Shown: one piece after another, positions 22,603 through 32,540 of the stretch
Layout of the letters: each line of letters starts with the position of its first letter
Numbering within the stretch: position 1 is the first letter of the stretch
Origin: Thermococcus sp.
GTDB taxonomy: Archaea; Methanobacteriota_B; Thermococci; Thermococcales; Thermococcaceae
Direction: 5' to 3'
DNA length: 46,471 nt
Assembly: GCF_027011145.1 (NCBI RefSeq)
Contig: NZ_JALVAO010000070.1
Span: forward strand, 1-46,471
Notes under the pieces: generated by a model
The model's input: the letters and a program-made list of their open reading frames with translations, nothing else
What the model was told of the DNA's origin: nothing
Databases searched by the model: none
Program-made: the position numbers and the translations under genes

Positions 22603-23541
22603 ATGAGCGCGAGGGACGTCATTAAGGAGTCGAATCCCGAATTCTACGAGCGCTACTCAAAGCTCGAAGACACCGACGAGTTCTGGGAGTTTTTGATAAA
22701 GCCCCTCAGACAGAGCATAAGGGTGAACACCCTCAAGGCCCCGCTGGAGGTTGTCGTTGAGAGAATTAGTGAGGAGTTCGAGCTGGAACCCATCCCCTGG
22801 GTGAGAGAGGGCTTTTTCATCAACGTAGACAACCTCGCGAAGGTTCCGGAGCACGGTTTGGGGCTGATATTCGGTCAGGAGGCAAGCTCGATGATTCCGC
22901 CCGTTGTCCTTGAGCCAAAGCCGGGTGAACTTGTCCTTGATATGGCCGCGGCGCCCGGCTCCAAGACGGGGCAAATAGCACAGTACATGGAAAACGAGGG
23001 GTGTATAATAGCCAACGACCCGAACAGGGACAGGGCAAACGTTCTCATAGCGAACCTCAACAGGATGGGAGTTCTCATAGCGAGGGTCACAACCCGGGAC
23101 GGGGCAAAGTTTGCGCGCTTTGAAAATGCCTTCGACAGGGTTCTTCTAGATGCCCCCTGCTCCTCGGTGGGAATGATAAGGAAGAGCTGGCGCTTCCTGA
23201 GGGAGTGGCGGGAAAAAGCGGTCATCAAGTACATGAACATCCAGAAGAGGCTTATCCTGGCTGGATACAAAGCCCTAAAACCCGGTGGAACCCTCGTTTA
23301 CTCCACCTGCACGATAGACCCTCTCGAAAATGAAGAAGTCGTTGATTACCTGCTCAGGAAGACCGATGCAAGGCTTGAGCCCATCAAACTTCCCGTAAAG
23401 ACCAGCGAGCTCGTTCTGGAGTGGGAGGGAAAGGAGTATTCGCCCGAGCTGAAGAAGGCCCTACGAATCCACCCAAACGACAACGACACGGAGGCATTTT
23501 TCATAGCGAAGATAGTCAAGCCGGGTGATGGAAATGGGTGA
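22603..23541 (+). CDS. tRNA (cytosine-5-)-methyltransferase, NOL1/NOP2/Sun family
   Basis: A 312-residue SAM-dependent m5C methyltransferase. It has an N-terminal RNA-binding part, then the SAM site LVLDMAAAPGSKTGQIAQ near residue 108-125, DAPCSSVG (motif IV, with the product-release cysteine) near 183 and VYSTCTIDPLENEEVV (motif VI, with the catalytic cysteine) near 230. Neighbouring archease and length match the P. abyssi tRNA:m5C enzyme, so tRNA is the likely substrate. GAGGTGG precedes the ATG, nine bases after archease. Its 3' end overlaps the PUA-like gene by eight bases. Confidence 0.92.
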   Translation: MSARDVIKESNPEFYERYSKLEDTDEFWEFLIKPLRQSIRVNTLKAPLEVVVERISEEFELEPIPWVREGFFINVDNLAKVPEHGLGLIFGQEASSMIPPVVLEPKPGELVLDMAAAPGSKTGQIAQYMENEGCIIANDPNRDRANVLIANLNRMGVLIARVTTRDGAKFARFENAFDRVLLDAPCSSVGMIRKSWRFLREWREKAVIKYMNIQKRLILAGYKALKPGGTLVYSTCTIDPLENEEVVDYLLRKTDARLEPIKLPVKTSELVLEWEGKEYSPELKKALRIHPNDNDTEAFFIAKIVKPGDGNG

Positions 23542-23980
23542 GAACCCGAGGGAAGGGATAGGAAAGACTAGCGACGCTGAACTCGTTAAAAAGCTTCTCC
23601 TTGAGAACTACGGCTACGCCCCCGAGTTAATCTACAAAATCAGGGGTAATCACCAGAAGGTCTATGCCTACAAGCCCTGTGAGTTGCAGATAAGCGATAC
23701 CGGGCGGAGGGGTGTTTACTTTGCTAGGATTGAGAGCGACGGTATAAGGCTGACCATCGAGGGTGCCTTCCTCGTCGGGCCCAAAGCAACAAAAAACGTG
23801 GTTGAGCTCGATGATGAGAGGGCAAGGCGTTATTTAGCCGGAGAAAGCGTTGAAATAGACGAGAACATTTACGGCTGGGTGATAGTCAAGTGGCGCTCCT
23901 ATTTCCTCGGCTCGGCAAAGGCCAAGAACGGAAGGTTGCTCAACTACGTTCCCAAGGAGAGGAGATTAAGAATGGAGTAA
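23534..23980 (+). CDS. NOL1/NOP2/Sun-associated PUA-like RNA-binding protein
   Basis: A 148-residue protein matching COG3270-type proteins, the separately encoded C-terminal RNA-binding module of NOL1/NOP2/Sun methyltransferases. Visible marks are ENYGYAPELIYKIRGNHQKVYAYKP, GVYFARIESDGIRLTIEGAFLVG and the PUA-like ending GWVIVKWRSYFLGSAKAKNGRLLNYVPKERR. It overlaps the methyltransferase gene by eight bases, so it probably acts on the same RNA. ATG 23534 is preferred because GGTGA is five bases upstream; GTG 23525 and ATG 23528 are alternatives. The exact substrate is not visible. Confidence 0.8.
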   Translation: MGENPREGIGKTSDAELVKKLLLENYGYAPELIYKIRGNHQKVYAYKPCELQISDTGRRGVYFARIESDGIRLTIEGAFLVGPKATKNVVELDDERARRYLAGESVEIDENIYGWVIVKWRSYFLGSAKAKNGRLLNYVPKERRLRME

Positions 23981-24041
23981 CATTTTCGTCCCTCGAAACA
24001 TTAAAATAAATCTTAGGGTCACCTAAGAAGGGGGTGAGAAA

Positions 24042-25481
24042 ATGGTACCGCTGAAGAGGATTGACAAGATAAGGTGGGAGATTCCCAAGTTCGACAAGAG
24101 AATGCGCGTTCCGGGGAGGGTTTACGCTGACGACCAGCTCATAGAGAAGATGCGCCAGGACAGGACACTGGAACAAGCAGCGAACGTTGCGATGCTCCCG
24201 GGAATCTACAAGTACTCCATCGTAATGCCCGACGGACATCAGGGCTACGGCTTCCCGATTGGAGGAGTGGCGGCTTTTGATGTAAAGGAGGGCGTAATAA
24301 GCCCCGGAGGCGTGGGATATGACATCAACTGTGGCGTCCGTCTCATCAGGACAAACCTCACCGAGAAGGAGGTAAGGCCTAAGATTAAGGAGCTCGTCGA
24401 TACTCTCTTCAAGAACGTGCCGAGTGGTCTTGGAAGCAAAGGCCGTGTGAGGCTCCACTGGACTCAATTGGACGATGTTCTCGCCGATGGAGCGAAATGG
24501 GCGGTTGACAACGGCTACGGCTGGAAAGAGGATTTGGAGCACCTCGAGGAAGGCGGAAGAATGGAAGGGGCTGATCCAGAAGCGGTAAGCCAGAGGGCAA
24601 AACAACGCGGAGCGCCCCAGCTCGGTTCTCTCGGCTCAGGAAACCACTTCCTTGAGGTTCAGGTCGTTGACAAGATATTCGACGAGGAGATAGCGAAAGC
24701 CTACGGCCTCTTCGAGGGACAGGTCGTTGTCATGGTTCACACAGGTTCGAGAGGTCTCGGCCACCAGGTGGCGAGCGACTACCTCAGGATAATGGAGAAG
24801 GCCAATAGAAAGTACGGCATTCCATGGCCCGATAGAGAGTTAGTGAGCGTTCCCTTCCAGAGCGAGGAGGGGCAAAGATACTTCTCGGCTATGAAGGCCG
24901 CGGCAAACTTCGCCTGGGCCAACAGGCAGATGATAACACACTGGGTGAGGGAGAGCTTTGAAGAGGTCTTCAAGAGAAAAGCCGAGGACATGGAGATGAG
25001 CATTGTCTACGATGTTGCACACAACATAGCGAAGGTTGAAGAGCACGAGGTTGATGGAAAGAAAGTGAAGGTCGTCGTCCACAGGAAAGGAGCAACGAGG
25101 GCATTCCCCGCCGGCCATCCGGATGTTCCTAGAGCTTACCGCGACGTCGGACAGCCCGTCCTCATTCCGGGCTCGATGGGAACGGCCAGCTATGTCTTAG
25201 CGGGAGCCGAAGGCTCAATGCGCGAAACCTTTGGCAGTTCATGCCACGGTGCCGGAAGACTCCTCAGCAGGAAGGCCGCGACGAGGCAATACCGTGGCGA
25301 CAGACTTAGAAACGAGCTGTTGAAGAGGGGCATTTACGTCCGCGCGGCGTCGCTCCGCGTTGTTGCCGAGGAGGCTCCGGGAGCGTACAAGAGCGTTGAC
25401 AACGTCGTTAGCGTCGTCCACCAGGCAGGAATAGCCAAGCTCGTGGCTAGGATGAGACCCATGGGTGTTGCGAAGGGATGA
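24042..25481 (+). CDS. rtcB: RtcB tRNA-splicing RNA ligase
   Basis: A 479-residue GTP- and Mn-dependent ligase that joins 2',3'-cyclic phosphate (or 3'-phosphate) and 5'-OH ends during tRNA splicing and RNA repair. Key residues are visible: Cys97 in [10 protein letters not shown], His202 in [10 protein letters not shown] and His233 in [11 protein letters not shown] as metal ligands, and the guanylated His in [13 protein letters not shown]. Some Thermococcales RtcB genes carry an intein after the metal cysteine; none is present here. It has its own promoter-like AT-rich site (about 24000-24012) and GGGGGTGAG before the ATG. Archease, its helper, is upstream in the same cluster. Confidence 0.97.
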   Translation: MVPLKRIDKIRWEIPKFDKRMRVPGRVYADDQLIEKMRQDRTLEQAANVAMLPGIYKYSIVMPDGHQGYGFPIGGVAAFDVKEGVISPGGVGYDINCGVRLIRTNLTEKEVRPKIKELVDTLFKNVPSGLGSKGRVRLHWTQLDDVLADGAKWAVDNGYGWKEDLEHLEEGGRMEGADPEAVSQRAKQRGAPQLGSLGSGNHFLEVQVVDKIFDEEIAKAYGLFEGQVVVMVHTGSRGLGHQVASDYLRIMEKANRKYGIPWPDRELVSVPFQSEEGQRYFSAMKAAANFAWANRQMITHWVRESFEEVFKRKAEDMEMSIVYDVAHNIAKVEEHEVDGKKVKVVVHRKGATRAFPAGHPDVPRAYRDVGQPVLIPGSMGTASYVLAGAEGSMRETFGSSCHGAGRLLSRKAATRQYRGDRLRNELLKRGIYVRAASLRVVAEEAPGAYKSVDNVVSVVHQAGIAKLVARMRPMGVAKG

Positions 25482-25484
25482 GTT

Positions 25485-25515
25485 GCTTTTCTTCTTGTTT
25501 CATTGCTTTTTTCTC
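25485..25515 (+). terminator. T-rich terminator after rtcB
   Basis: Repeated T runs (GCTTTTCTTCTTG and GCTTTTTTCTCC) just after the rtcB stop fit an archaeal intrinsic terminator. Confidence 0.5.
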
Positions 25516-25562
25516 CAGGCATATCGACATTTTAGGGGTCCCTAGTGCAAAAATTGAAAAGA

Positions 25563-26489
25563 CTACCTGAGGTCGCTGGTCAAAAAGCGGGCATAGGCGA
25601 GGGCAAAGGGCAGGAGCAACATCACCAGAAGAACCGCTAGGTTGTTGAAGCCGTAGGTGAATGAATCGCCGAGGGGTACGTAATAGTTTGTGAACTCATC
25701 CCCGGCGAAGATGTAGCCAACGAGCTGGACGTAGTGGTGGGTTGGATTTATTGAATGAAGCCTTGAAACCCAGAGGTTGAGCTTTTCCTGCCAGAGTTGA
25801 TGGGCAACCGTCCCCCACGGAGGCTCAGGACCGACTATTTTCGGCGCTATTATCTCAACGACTATGCCGTAGAAGATGGTTAGAAAAATCGCTAGACCAA
25901 TTCCTATGAGCATCGATGTTTCTGGCTTCTTTGAGAGGGTCGAGAGAAGTAATCCAATGGAGAGAAAAACGAAGGTGTATAGGATCGTCACTAGCATCGC
26001 TACAAAGCCCCTCAAGAGGGAATCGCCGTCCAGGGGTATGCCGAGGATGAGCATTACCGCAACCATAACAACGTAGGAGACGATGTAAGTTAAGGCTATC
26101 AGCGCTCCCATCCCCGAGAACTTGCCATTGATTATCTCGTCCCTGTAAACTGGATGGCCGAGGAGGACTTTGATTGTTCCACTTTCAACTTCCCTGTTTA
26201 CAGTATCAGCCCCTAGGGCAGCTCCCAGAACGGCCCCGAGAACACTGATTATCGTCATGTTTATCATGAAGAGCATCGCAAAGGGGGTCTGGTATATCTT
26301 TCCCTCAACGCCCCAGAGGGGAAAGCTATTGGAGCTAACCCTCGGCGTTCCCATCTGTATCAGGTAGTCCTTGGTCGAGTAAACGGCTAGAGCAAAAATC
26401 AGGAGATAGATAAAAATTGTCACGCTGAACCTCTTGCTTTTCACCGAAACGTACAGTTCCTTGAGGGCTATGTTCAAGATTGAACTCAT
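25563..26489 (-). CDS. ABC-2 type transporter permease
   Basis: A 308-residue integral membrane protein starting MSSILNIALKELYVSVKSKRFS, the normal opening of ABC-2 permeases. There are about six membrane segments, with a large extracellular loop after the first. The family segment REVESGTIKVLLGHPVYRDEIINGKF lies between the second and third. Its start overlaps the stop of the NEW3-type surface protein gene by four bases. With the ATPase two genes upstream it forms an export or drug-efflux type system. Substrate unknown. Confidence 0.88.
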   Translation of the reverse strand: MSSILNIALKELYVSVKSKRFSVTIFIYLLIFALAVYSTKDYLIQMGTPRVSSNSFPLWGVEGKIYQTPFAMLFMINMTIISVLGAVLGAALGADTVNREVESGTIKVLLGHPVYRDEIINGKFSGMGALIALTYIVSYVVMVAVMLILGIPLDGDSLLRGFVAMLVTILYTFVFLSIGLLLSTLSKKPETSMLIGIGLAIFLTIFYGIVVEIIAPKIVGPEPPWGTVAHQLWQEKLNLWVSRLHSINPTHHYVQLVGYIFAGDEFTNYYVPLGDSFTYGFNNLAVLLVMLLLPFALAYARFLTSDLR

Positions 26490-28609
26490 CTCCTGCCGAC
26501 CCTCCTCATCAGCCATACAACTATTCCAAACGCCGCGATGAGGAGAACGATACCTACCCATGCCCCACTGGAACCCTGGGTTACCCTGACTGTTATTACG
26601 GTTTGAGTCTTAGCTTGGTCGCCTGCGGCCGTTATAGTTACAGTATAGGTTCCTGCGGGCGTTGATTTGGGAACTCTTATTCTAACCTCTGCCCTTACAG
26701 GACCTTGGGAAACCACAACGTTTCCATTCATCTCAGGACCAACGCGAGGTATCATCTGGGGAACCACTTCCACATCCCAGCCGTTTGGAGCCTGAACGCT
26801 GAACTTGACGTTTGTGACCGGGCCGTCGGAGTCAACCCAAAGCGCTGTCGCGGTTGTCTCACCCGCTCTAACAGTAAGCAGGGGATTATCGACGTTTAGT
26901 GTGAGTGTCGCAGGGTTTTCAACCCGAACTGTAAGGGGAATAGTTTTCCTAAGGGTTCTTCCAGAGACAACGACTTTGACCTTAAGTTCCTCTGAACCAA
27001 CGTTGAAAGGAGGTATGATAATGAGGTACAGGGTGGTGCTTTCACCGCTTCCCACTTTAATGCTCTCAACTGGAGATTCTCCCCTCGGGTCTTGGCTGAT
27101 CAAATAGTTCCATCCCGAAGGAAGCCCCTCAACGGTTATCGTGTACTTATCCTCCTTCGAGCCAAGGTTCTGGATTGTTATTCTTGTACTCCCCCCAGTC
27201 CCGGGCTTTAGTGTTACCACATCGCTTTCTAGTTCGATCTTGAAATAATAGTCGGCCCGCTGGAGTGTGATCTCGAGTGTTTTCTCTTCTCCGTCGGATA
27301 GCTTCAACTTCTCGGTTTTCTGGGAGCAACCCTCACATCCTGCTATCAACGTGTATTGCCCGGGCTTCAACTCAAAGCTGACCGAACCGGCTGGCGATGC
27401 CGTAAGGTTCTTCCCGGCTATGGAAACCCATCCCCTGACGGGGTTGCCGTTCTCATCCCTTAAGACAACCACAAGCTTCGCTGGTTGGCCGAGGTAAGTT
27501 TTGTAGATGTAGATGTTAAGAAAATATGGCTTTCCGTTAATTAACAAGCCAATTTTGTGGTCGCCAAGCGTCGCGTTCCTGGGAATAGAGACCACCAACG
27601 TTGCTGTAGAGCTTCCATCAACCTCAAAAGTCCTGACCCTGTATCCTCCAGCTTTCAGGTAAACATCCCAGCCGGGAGTGGTGTTGAAGGTGGAGAACTC
27701 GACAATACCATTGCCCTCAAAGGAAATAGGAATCTGAATTACGTTTCCCGCCTCCGCTTCAATGCCTCTGTAGGGTATTAAAACCTCTATCCCCCTATAT
27801 CTCACGTGGATTCTTCCAAGAAAGTCTCCAACCGAAAATTGAAGGGTTCCATTGGAAGAGGGTTCAACGTGAAGGGTTAGTGTAATTGTTCCCTTTGGGG
27901 GGACCGATATTCTAGAGACTTCGACGCCATTATAAAAAAACCCTGCTTTCCAGTTGGGGGGTAAGAACACGCTGAGATTAAGAGTTAGCTCCTCCTCCGA
28001 GAGGCTTTCAACGGTTATGGGAACGTCAAAAGGCCCGGAAACCACAACGTCCTCGTAAGGACAAAATACCACATAGCGGGGATTTTTTACTTCGGAAACT
28101 TCTGGAATAGCGTAGATGCTGAGAACTGTTCCATTGTACTCAAGGACAAGTTTTCCAAAGATTAAGGTTTTGTTTGTCTGAACGGATTTCAGCGTTCCAT
28201 TTATGGATACCTCCATACTGTGGTTGTCAACACCGACAACCTCAATGATTGCGCCATCGACGCTAGCTCTAGCCCCGATTTCGGGTTTTAGGGAAGTGAG
28301 GAACCTTGGTTTCACAGAGACTACAAGAAATCCTCCTTCCTCTGTATAACTGCCCATGAGGATTTTAATGCCGTCTTTTTCCATCAGTGAGCCAAAGGAG
28401 AAGGGTTTTAGGCCAACGATATCATTCCCCAGTTTCAGCATTAGGTAGGGACTTCCGTTTATGGATTGAACTATGGTTATCGTGTAGTTTTCAACCTTAA
28501 GCATCTGTCCAGGTGCGAGTCTGCTCTCAAAAACAGTTACGTAAGGCTGTGCACTTACAGTCTGAACTATCAGAAGGAAAAGGAGCAACACGACGAAAAA
28601 GCGCCTCAT
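26486..28609 (-). CDS. Surface protein with NEW3-type repeats and C-terminal anchor
   Basis: A 707-residue exported protein: a signal peptide (residues 1-20, MRRFFVVLLLFLLIVQTVSA), a long beta-rich extracellular part and one C-terminal membrane segment (WVGIVLLIAAFGIVVWL) with a basic end. Residues about 440-670 contain tandem NEW3/Ig-like units (LKPGTGGSTRITIQNLGSKED, RAGETTATALWVDSDGP, VPKSTPAGTYTVTITA). A PEGA/carboxypeptidase-regulatory-like unit lies near 380-450 (DENGNPVRGWVSIAGKNL). It sits between ATPase and permease genes with four-base overlaps on both sides, so it works with the transporter, perhaps as an extracellular substrate-handling subunit (inference). Confidence 0.8.
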   Translation of the reverse strand: MRRFFVVLLLFLLIVQTVSAQPYVTVFESRLAPGQMLKVENYTITIVQSINGSPYLMLKLGNDIVGLKPFSFGSLMEKDGIKILMGSYTEEGGFLVVSVKPRFLTSLKPEIGARASVDGAIIEVVGVDNHSMEVSINGTLKSVQTNKTLIFGKLVLEYNGTVLSIYAIPEVSEVKNPRYVVFCPYEDVVVSGPFDVPITVESLSEEELTLNLSVFLPPNWKAGFFYNGVEVSRISVPPKGTITLTLHVEPSSNGTLQFSVGDFLGRIHVRYRGIEVLIPYRGIEAEAGNVIQIPISFEGNGIVEFSTFNTTPGWDVYLKAGGYRVRTFEVDGSSTATLVVSIPRNATLGDHKIGLLINGKPYFLNIYIYKTYLGQPAKLVVVLRDENGNPVRGWVSIAGKNLTASPAGSVSFELKPGQYTLIAGCEGCSQKTEKLKLSDGEEKTLEITLQRADYYFKIELESDVVTLKPGTGGSTRITIQNLGSKEDKYTITVEGLPSGWNYLISQDPRGESPVESIKVGSGESTTLYLIIIPPFNVGSEELKVKVVVSGRTLRKTIPLTVRVENPATLTLNVDNPLLTVRAGETTATALWVDSDGPVTNVKFSVQAPNGWDVEVVPQMIPRVGPEMNGNVVVSQGPVRAEVRIRVPKSTPAGTYTVTITAAGDQAKTQTVITVRVTQGSSGAWVGIVLLIAAFGIVVWLMRRVGRR

Positions 28610-29532
28610 CGTTCACTCCTCCTGTATATTGTCTTCAAGAAAACGTCCTCAAGGCTGGGTTCCTTAATCTCGAGACTCATTATCGTCACTCCTCTGGAGG
28701 CAAGATAACGGGAAAGCCACTCCCTTATGTCGGAGCGGGCGAAGATTATTGCCCTGTTCGGAGCCATCAGCTTGATTTCAGTTATATCATTGTGTTCAAT
28801 TTCTGGTAGCTTCTCTTTGGTTTCAACAACTATTTCAAAGCCTTCCAGACTCATAAAGCGCCTTTTTATCTCATCGAGCGGTCCGAGAGCCTTAAGCTTT
28901 CCTTCAACTATTATACCCACCCTATCGCTAAGCTCCTCCACTTCACTCAAAACGTGGCTTGAGAAGAAAACTGTCCTTCCGCTCTCTCTGAAATCCCTTA
29001 TGACCTCCTTTACGAGATGAACGCCTTCGGGATCTAGACCACTGGTGGGTTCGTCTAAAATCAAAAGCTCGGGGTCGTTTATTAACGCCTGAGCCAGTAA
29101 CAGTCTCTGCTTCATTCCTTTTGAGAAGGTCTTAACGGGCCTATAACGCACTTCCCAGAGACCCACAGTTTTGAGCACCTCGGTTATTTTTTCTTCTCTT
29201 TCCAGCTTCCCCATCCTGTAGAAGTTTGCAAAGAATTCTAGGTTTTTCCAAGCCGTTAGCTCACCGTAAAGGGTGGCGTTCTCTGGGAGGTAACCTATTC
29301 TCTCCTTAGCCTTTATCGGCTCCCTCATAACGTCCGTTCCTAGTATTTTAATCGTCCCGCTGTCGGGTATAATTATGCCAAGCATACTGAGAATCGTTGT
29401 GGTTTTACCCGCACCGTTTGGGCCGAGAAATCCGAAGACTTCGCCTTCAAATACCGAAAAGCTGAGGTTATCCACGGCTTTGAAGTTTCCATAAGTCTTT
29501 GTAAGTCTCTGAACTACTATTGCTTCTTTCAT
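28606..29532 (-). CDS. ABC transporter ATP-binding protein
   Basis: A 308-residue ATPase of the CcmA/DrrA type. It has LGPNGAGKTTTILSMLG (Walker A), YLPENATLYGELT (Q-loop region), TFSKGMKQRLLLAQAL (signature), LLILDEPTSGLDPEG (Walker B) and the switch His in VFFSSHVLSEVEEL, followed by a C-terminal regulatory domain of about 90 residues. It is the first gene of the three-gene operon with the NEW3-type surface protein and the permease, overlapping the former by four bases. Confidence 0.95.
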   Translation of the reverse strand: MKEAIVVQRLTKTYGNFKAVDNLSFSVFEGEVFGFLGPNGAGKTTTILSMLGIIIPDSGTIKILGTDVMREPIKAKERIGYLPENATLYGELTAWKNLEFFANFYRMGKLEREEKITEVLKTVGLWEVRYRPVKTFSKGMKQRLLLAQALINDPELLILDEPTSGLDPEGVHLVKEVIRDFRESGRTVFFSSHVLSEVEELSDRVGIIVEGKLKALGPLDEIKRRFMSLEGFEIVVETKEKLPEIEHNDITEIKLMAPNRAIIFARSDIREWLSRYLASRGVTIMSLEIKEPSLEDVFLKTIYRRSER

Positions 29533-29634
29533 TCAGGAACACCCCGGAGGTAGTTAAAATAATCAAATTGTGTTATAATAGGTGAGGCATGACTTTTAAG
29601 GATTTTGATTGAGTTTTTGGTGGAGGGAATAAAG

Positions 29635-30099
29635 ATGAAACTCACTCACGTTGACGAAAAAGGCGTTAAAATGGTTGAAGTTGGACACAAGAGGGAGGTT
29701 TTCAGAAAGGCCGTAGCGAAGGGCCGAATCTACCTCAGGCCCGAAACCATCGAGCTCATAAAGGCCGGAAAAACGAAGAAGGGCAACGTGATAGCGACCG
29801 CACAGATAGCGGGGATTCTGGCCGTGAAGAAAACACCAGAGCTTATCCCCCTGTGTCACCCGATACCCTTAACTGGAGTAGACATAACCTTCGAGTTCGG
29901 CGAAAACTACATCGAGGCCACCTGCGAGGTTCGCGCGGTTTATAAGACAGGTGTTGAAATGGAGGCCCTCACGGGCGTTAGCGTAGCGCTCCTTACGATA
30001 TGGGACATGGTCAAGGCCGTTGAGAAGGATGAAAACGGCCAGTATCCAGTGACGAGGATAGAGAACATCCACGTCGTGGAGAAGATTAAACAGGAATGA
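29635..30099 (+). CDS. moaC: Cyclic pyranopterin monophosphate synthase
   Basis: A 154-residue enzyme that, after MoaA, forms cyclic pyranopterin monophosphate for molybdopterin/tungstopterin synthesis; Thermococcales need tungstopterin for their aldehyde ferredoxin oxidoreductases. Family marks are [36 protein letters not shown], and [25 protein letters not shown]. Length is normal. ATG 29635 follows GGAGGG; upstream in-frame codons have no ribosome-binding site. It is divergent from the ABC operon and has a weak TATA (about 29590-29600). Confidence 0.95.
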   Translation: MKLTHVDEKGVKMVEVGHKREVFRKAVAKGRIYLRPETIELIKAGKTKKGNVIATAQIAGILAVKKTPELIPLCHPIPLTGVDITFEFGENYIEATCEVRAVYKTGVEMEALTGVSVALLTIWDMVKAVEKDENGQYPVTRIENIHVVEKIKQE

Positions 30100-30103
30100 C
30101 CAA

Positions 30104-30116
30104 AAAGGGTTATAAA
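30104..30116 (+). promoter_or_regulatory. Promoter of the 30149 hypothetical gene
   Basis: AAGGGTTATAAAT just after the moaC stop is a good TATA box, predicting a start near 30138 and a leader of about ten bases that contains GGTGAG. Confidence 0.5.
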
Positions 30117-30148
30117 TGACACCCGTCAAGCGACAGTCGGTGAGTGCC

Positions 30149-30661
30149 ATGTATCAGGTGAAGAAGAGCAAATCCGGTTACATCTTTGACCTCCCAAGGG
30201 AGAGAATAGCCTTCATGTTTCTCAAGGATGGGACCTACATAATGTTCCACGACGAAGAGTTCCTCTGCTACTCGCCGAAACCCGTTGAAATCTCAAGGGA
30301 GGAACTGGAGAGGTTCGAGAAAACCGGTGAGATGCCGGAACTGGTAAGGCGCGTTAAGGCCCACGACTTTCCGGAGGAATGCGTCGTCAAGAAACTTCCC
30401 CCGATTGACGAGGACTTAAAACCCTTTAACCCGAACAGGAAGTGTGTCGTTATCTTCACCGGCTTCCAGGACACGGTCATAGACTACATAGAGAGAGACG
30501 GTATAACCTACGCGGTTGCGAGGCTCGTTGATGATCCTGAAAAAATCTGCAGGTTCGTAGGGAAGGGCAACTACAAGGTTGCTGCAGTGAAACTTAAGAG
30601 GAACGAAAAATGCCTGACAAGGGAAGAGTTCCTGAAAGAGCTAGAAAAACTAAAAGGATAA
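30149..30661 (+). CDS. Hypothetical protein, 170 residues
   Basis: A soluble protein beginning MYQVKKSKSGYIFDLPRERI, with alternating strands and helices. Notable segments are TYIMFHDEEFLCYSPKP, KPFNPNRKCVVIFTGFQDTVIDYI and VARLVDDPEKICRFVGKGNYKVAAVK. Four cysteines are dispersed and do not form a clear metal site. I do not recognise a domain. The start at ATG 30149 is set by GGTGAG and by the promoter just before. It ends five bases before the convergent AMP phosphorylase gene. No functional link to its neighbours is visible. Confidence 0.7.
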   Translation: MYQVKKSKSGYIFDLPRERIAFMFLKDGTYIMFHDEEFLCYSPKPVEISREELERFEKTGEMPELVRRVKAHDFPEECVVKKLPPIDEDLKPFNPNRKCVVIFTGFQDTVIDYIERDGITYAVARLVDDPEKICRFVGKGNYKVAAVKLKRNEKCLTREEFLKELEKLKG

Positions 30662-30665
30662 GGCC

Positions 30666-32177
30666 TCAGATGTTCCCTATTCGCTGGAGAACCATCCCCT
30701 CTATTCTTATGGGCTCCGTTCTCCTCGCAAGGACTATGGCCTGGTCGAGCCTCGCCTCGTGTTCGGCGTGAATCGTGAATAGCGGGTCGCCCTCCTTAAC
30801 CTTCTCACCAACCTTAACGTAGAGCTCCAGGCCAGCACCTTTGTCTTCCGGCGCTCCCGCGGCCCTCGCTATTGCCGTTATCGCCCTGTTGTCTATTGCC
30901 GTTACATAACCGCTCGTCGGGGCGGTGAAGGTGTAGGTCTTGTCACCAATCGGTATCTCCTCGGGCTTGATGTTCGGGTCTCCGCCCTGGGCCTCGATGA
31001 TTTCCTTCATCTTCTCCCAGGCCTTTCCGCTCTCAAGGATTTCCCTGGCCATTTTCTTGCCCATCCCTGCCGGGGCAACACCGCCCATCTCAAGGAGGAT
31101 TCCTGCCAGACCGGTGGCCTTCTCTATAAGGCTTCCGGGGCCTTTGCCGGTCATGAGGGCGGAAAGAGCTTCTCTAGCTTCGAGGGCGGGACCAACGGTG
31201 TGGCCTATCGGCTGACCACCGTAGGTTATGGCAACCTCAACGTACTGGCCGAGCCTCTTACCGAGCTCTATGAAGTCCCTTGCAAGTGCTCTAGCCTCAT
31301 CAACAGTTTCTACTTTAACTCCCTTCCCCGTTGGGATGTCGATGAGCACGTACTGACTTCCCATGGCATACTTCTTTGACATTATGCTCGCTAGCATAAG
31401 ACCAGGTGGATCAACGCTGAGAGCACGTTCTGATTTTATTGTTATATCGTCAGCGGGAGCAAGGTTCAAGGCTCCGCCCCAGACGAGGCACGCTCCAACC
31501 TTCTCCACTATCCTCTTTATTTCGTCGAGCGTAAAGCTGACGTTGGCGAAGACTTCAACGACGTCGGCAGTTCCAGCGGCGCTTGTTATTGCCCTTGAGC
31601 TGGTCTTGGGTATTGTAAGACCAGCGGCGGCCACTATCGGGACGACAAGGATGTTGGTCTTGTTTCCGGGGACACCGCCAATGCTGTGGACGTCCATTAT
31701 GGGCTTCCTGTCGATGTCAAGCATGTCACCGGTCTCTGCCATTGCTATTGTCAGGGCCGCTATCTCGTCCATGTCGAGACCGTTTATCTCAAGGGAGGTC
31801 ACGAAAGCACTAATCTCTATGTCGCGGAGCTTCCTGTCAACGATGTCCCTCACTATTGCCTCAATCTCGACCTTCCTCAGCTTTTCACCATGCATCTTCT
31901 TCTTTATATAACGGACGCTCTCCGGTGTTCCGGCAGGAATAACGGCAACTGTCTCTCCTTCAGAGAAATTATGGAGCTCTAAGATGTCTTTACTAACGCC
32001 AACCTCACCTTTGCCAACTAAGTTGCTTATTACAACGCTTCCATAAACTGTCTTCTTGCCTGCCTCGAGCTTCACGAGGTCGTCTGGATGGAGCTTTGCT
32101 TCTTTGGCGTCCTCCTCGTTTATGAGAACCGAATATCTACCGCTGTACAGGTCGAGGATTCTTACCTTCGCTTTCAT
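30666..32177 (-). CDS. deoA: AMP phosphorylase (archaeal DeoA family)
   Basis: A 503-residue nucleoside-phosphorylase-family enzyme. In Thermococcus the homologue converts AMP (also CMP and UMP) and phosphate to the base and ribose 1,5-bisphosphate, feeding type III Rubisco. An archaeal N-terminal extension (residues 1-85) precedes the catalytic part: [40 protein letters not shown] (phosphate-binding) and [18 protein letters not shown]. The length fits AMP phosphorylase rather than bacterial thymidine phosphorylase (about 440). The partner genes (isomerase, Rubisco) are not in the window. Confidence 0.92.
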   Translation of the reverse strand: MKAKVRILDLYSGRYSVLINEEDAKEAKLHPDDLVKLEAGKKTVYGSVVISNLVGKGEVGVSKDILELHNFSEGETVAVIPAGTPESVRYIKKKMHGEKLRKVEIEAIVRDIVDRKLRDIEISAFVTSLEINGLDMDEIAALTIAMAETGDMLDIDRKPIMDVHSIGGVPGNKTNILVVPIVAAAGLTIPKTSSRAITSAAGTADVVEVFANVSFTLDEIKRIVEKVGACLVWGGALNLAPADDITIKSERALSVDPPGLMLASIMSKKYAMGSQYVLIDIPTGKGVKVETVDEARALARDFIELGKRLGQYVEVAITYGGQPIGHTVGPALEAREALSALMTGKGPGSLIEKATGLAGILLEMGGVAPAGMGKKMAREILESGKAWEKMKEIIEAQGGDPNIKPEEIPIGDKTYTFTAPTSGYVTAIDNRAITAIARAAGAPEDKGAGLELYVKVGEKVKEGDPLFTIHAEHEARLDQAIVLARRTEPIRIEGMVLQRIGNI

Positions 32178-32291
32178 TCTCTCACCCCCGGTGAATTTAT
32201 CTTTTCTTTCATAACTTACTTAAATGTTTTCGAGAAAAGCAAGCCAAAAGAATAACGGACAAAACTGAACAATAAGCAGAGACGTGTAGAA

Positions 32292-32540
32292 TTATTCAGA
32301 CAAGCTCTCTCCGTATTGGACTTTTGAATGAACGACTGTCTCGAAGTCACCGGTTTTAAGAAGTAATCGAATAACATCTTTACTGATCTCTCGAATCGCC
32401 TGTGGAAGAACACCAGAGCCAAACAGATAATACCTAACAACCTCTCCAAGGGGGGCGGTATACAGCTTTCCATCAAACACATAAACTTCCTCCCCTACTA
32501 TTCCCACAAGCTTATTTTTGTAGCCCAGCTTCGCTTTCAT
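32292..32540 (-). CDS. Small hypothetical protein, 82 residues
   Basis: Starts MKAKLGYKNKLVGIVGEEVYVFDGKLYTAPL at ATG 32540, with GGAGGTGGGG just upstream. The first half is beta-rich, like a small barrel, and the second half helical (REISKDVIRLLLKTGDF). No cysteines, no membrane segment and no family I recognise. It is an isolated gene flanked by AT-rich spacers of about 100 bases each. Confidence 0.6.
   Translation of the reverse strand: MKAKLGYKNKLVGIVGEEVYVFDGKLYTAPLGEVVRYYLFGSGVLPQAIREISKDVIRLLLKTGDFETVVHSKVQYGESLSE

Noticed and set aside
24042-25481. Intein in rtcB
   Set aside because: The reading frame across the metal-binding cysteine ([10 protein letters not shown]) is continuous and the length is that of the mature enzyme.
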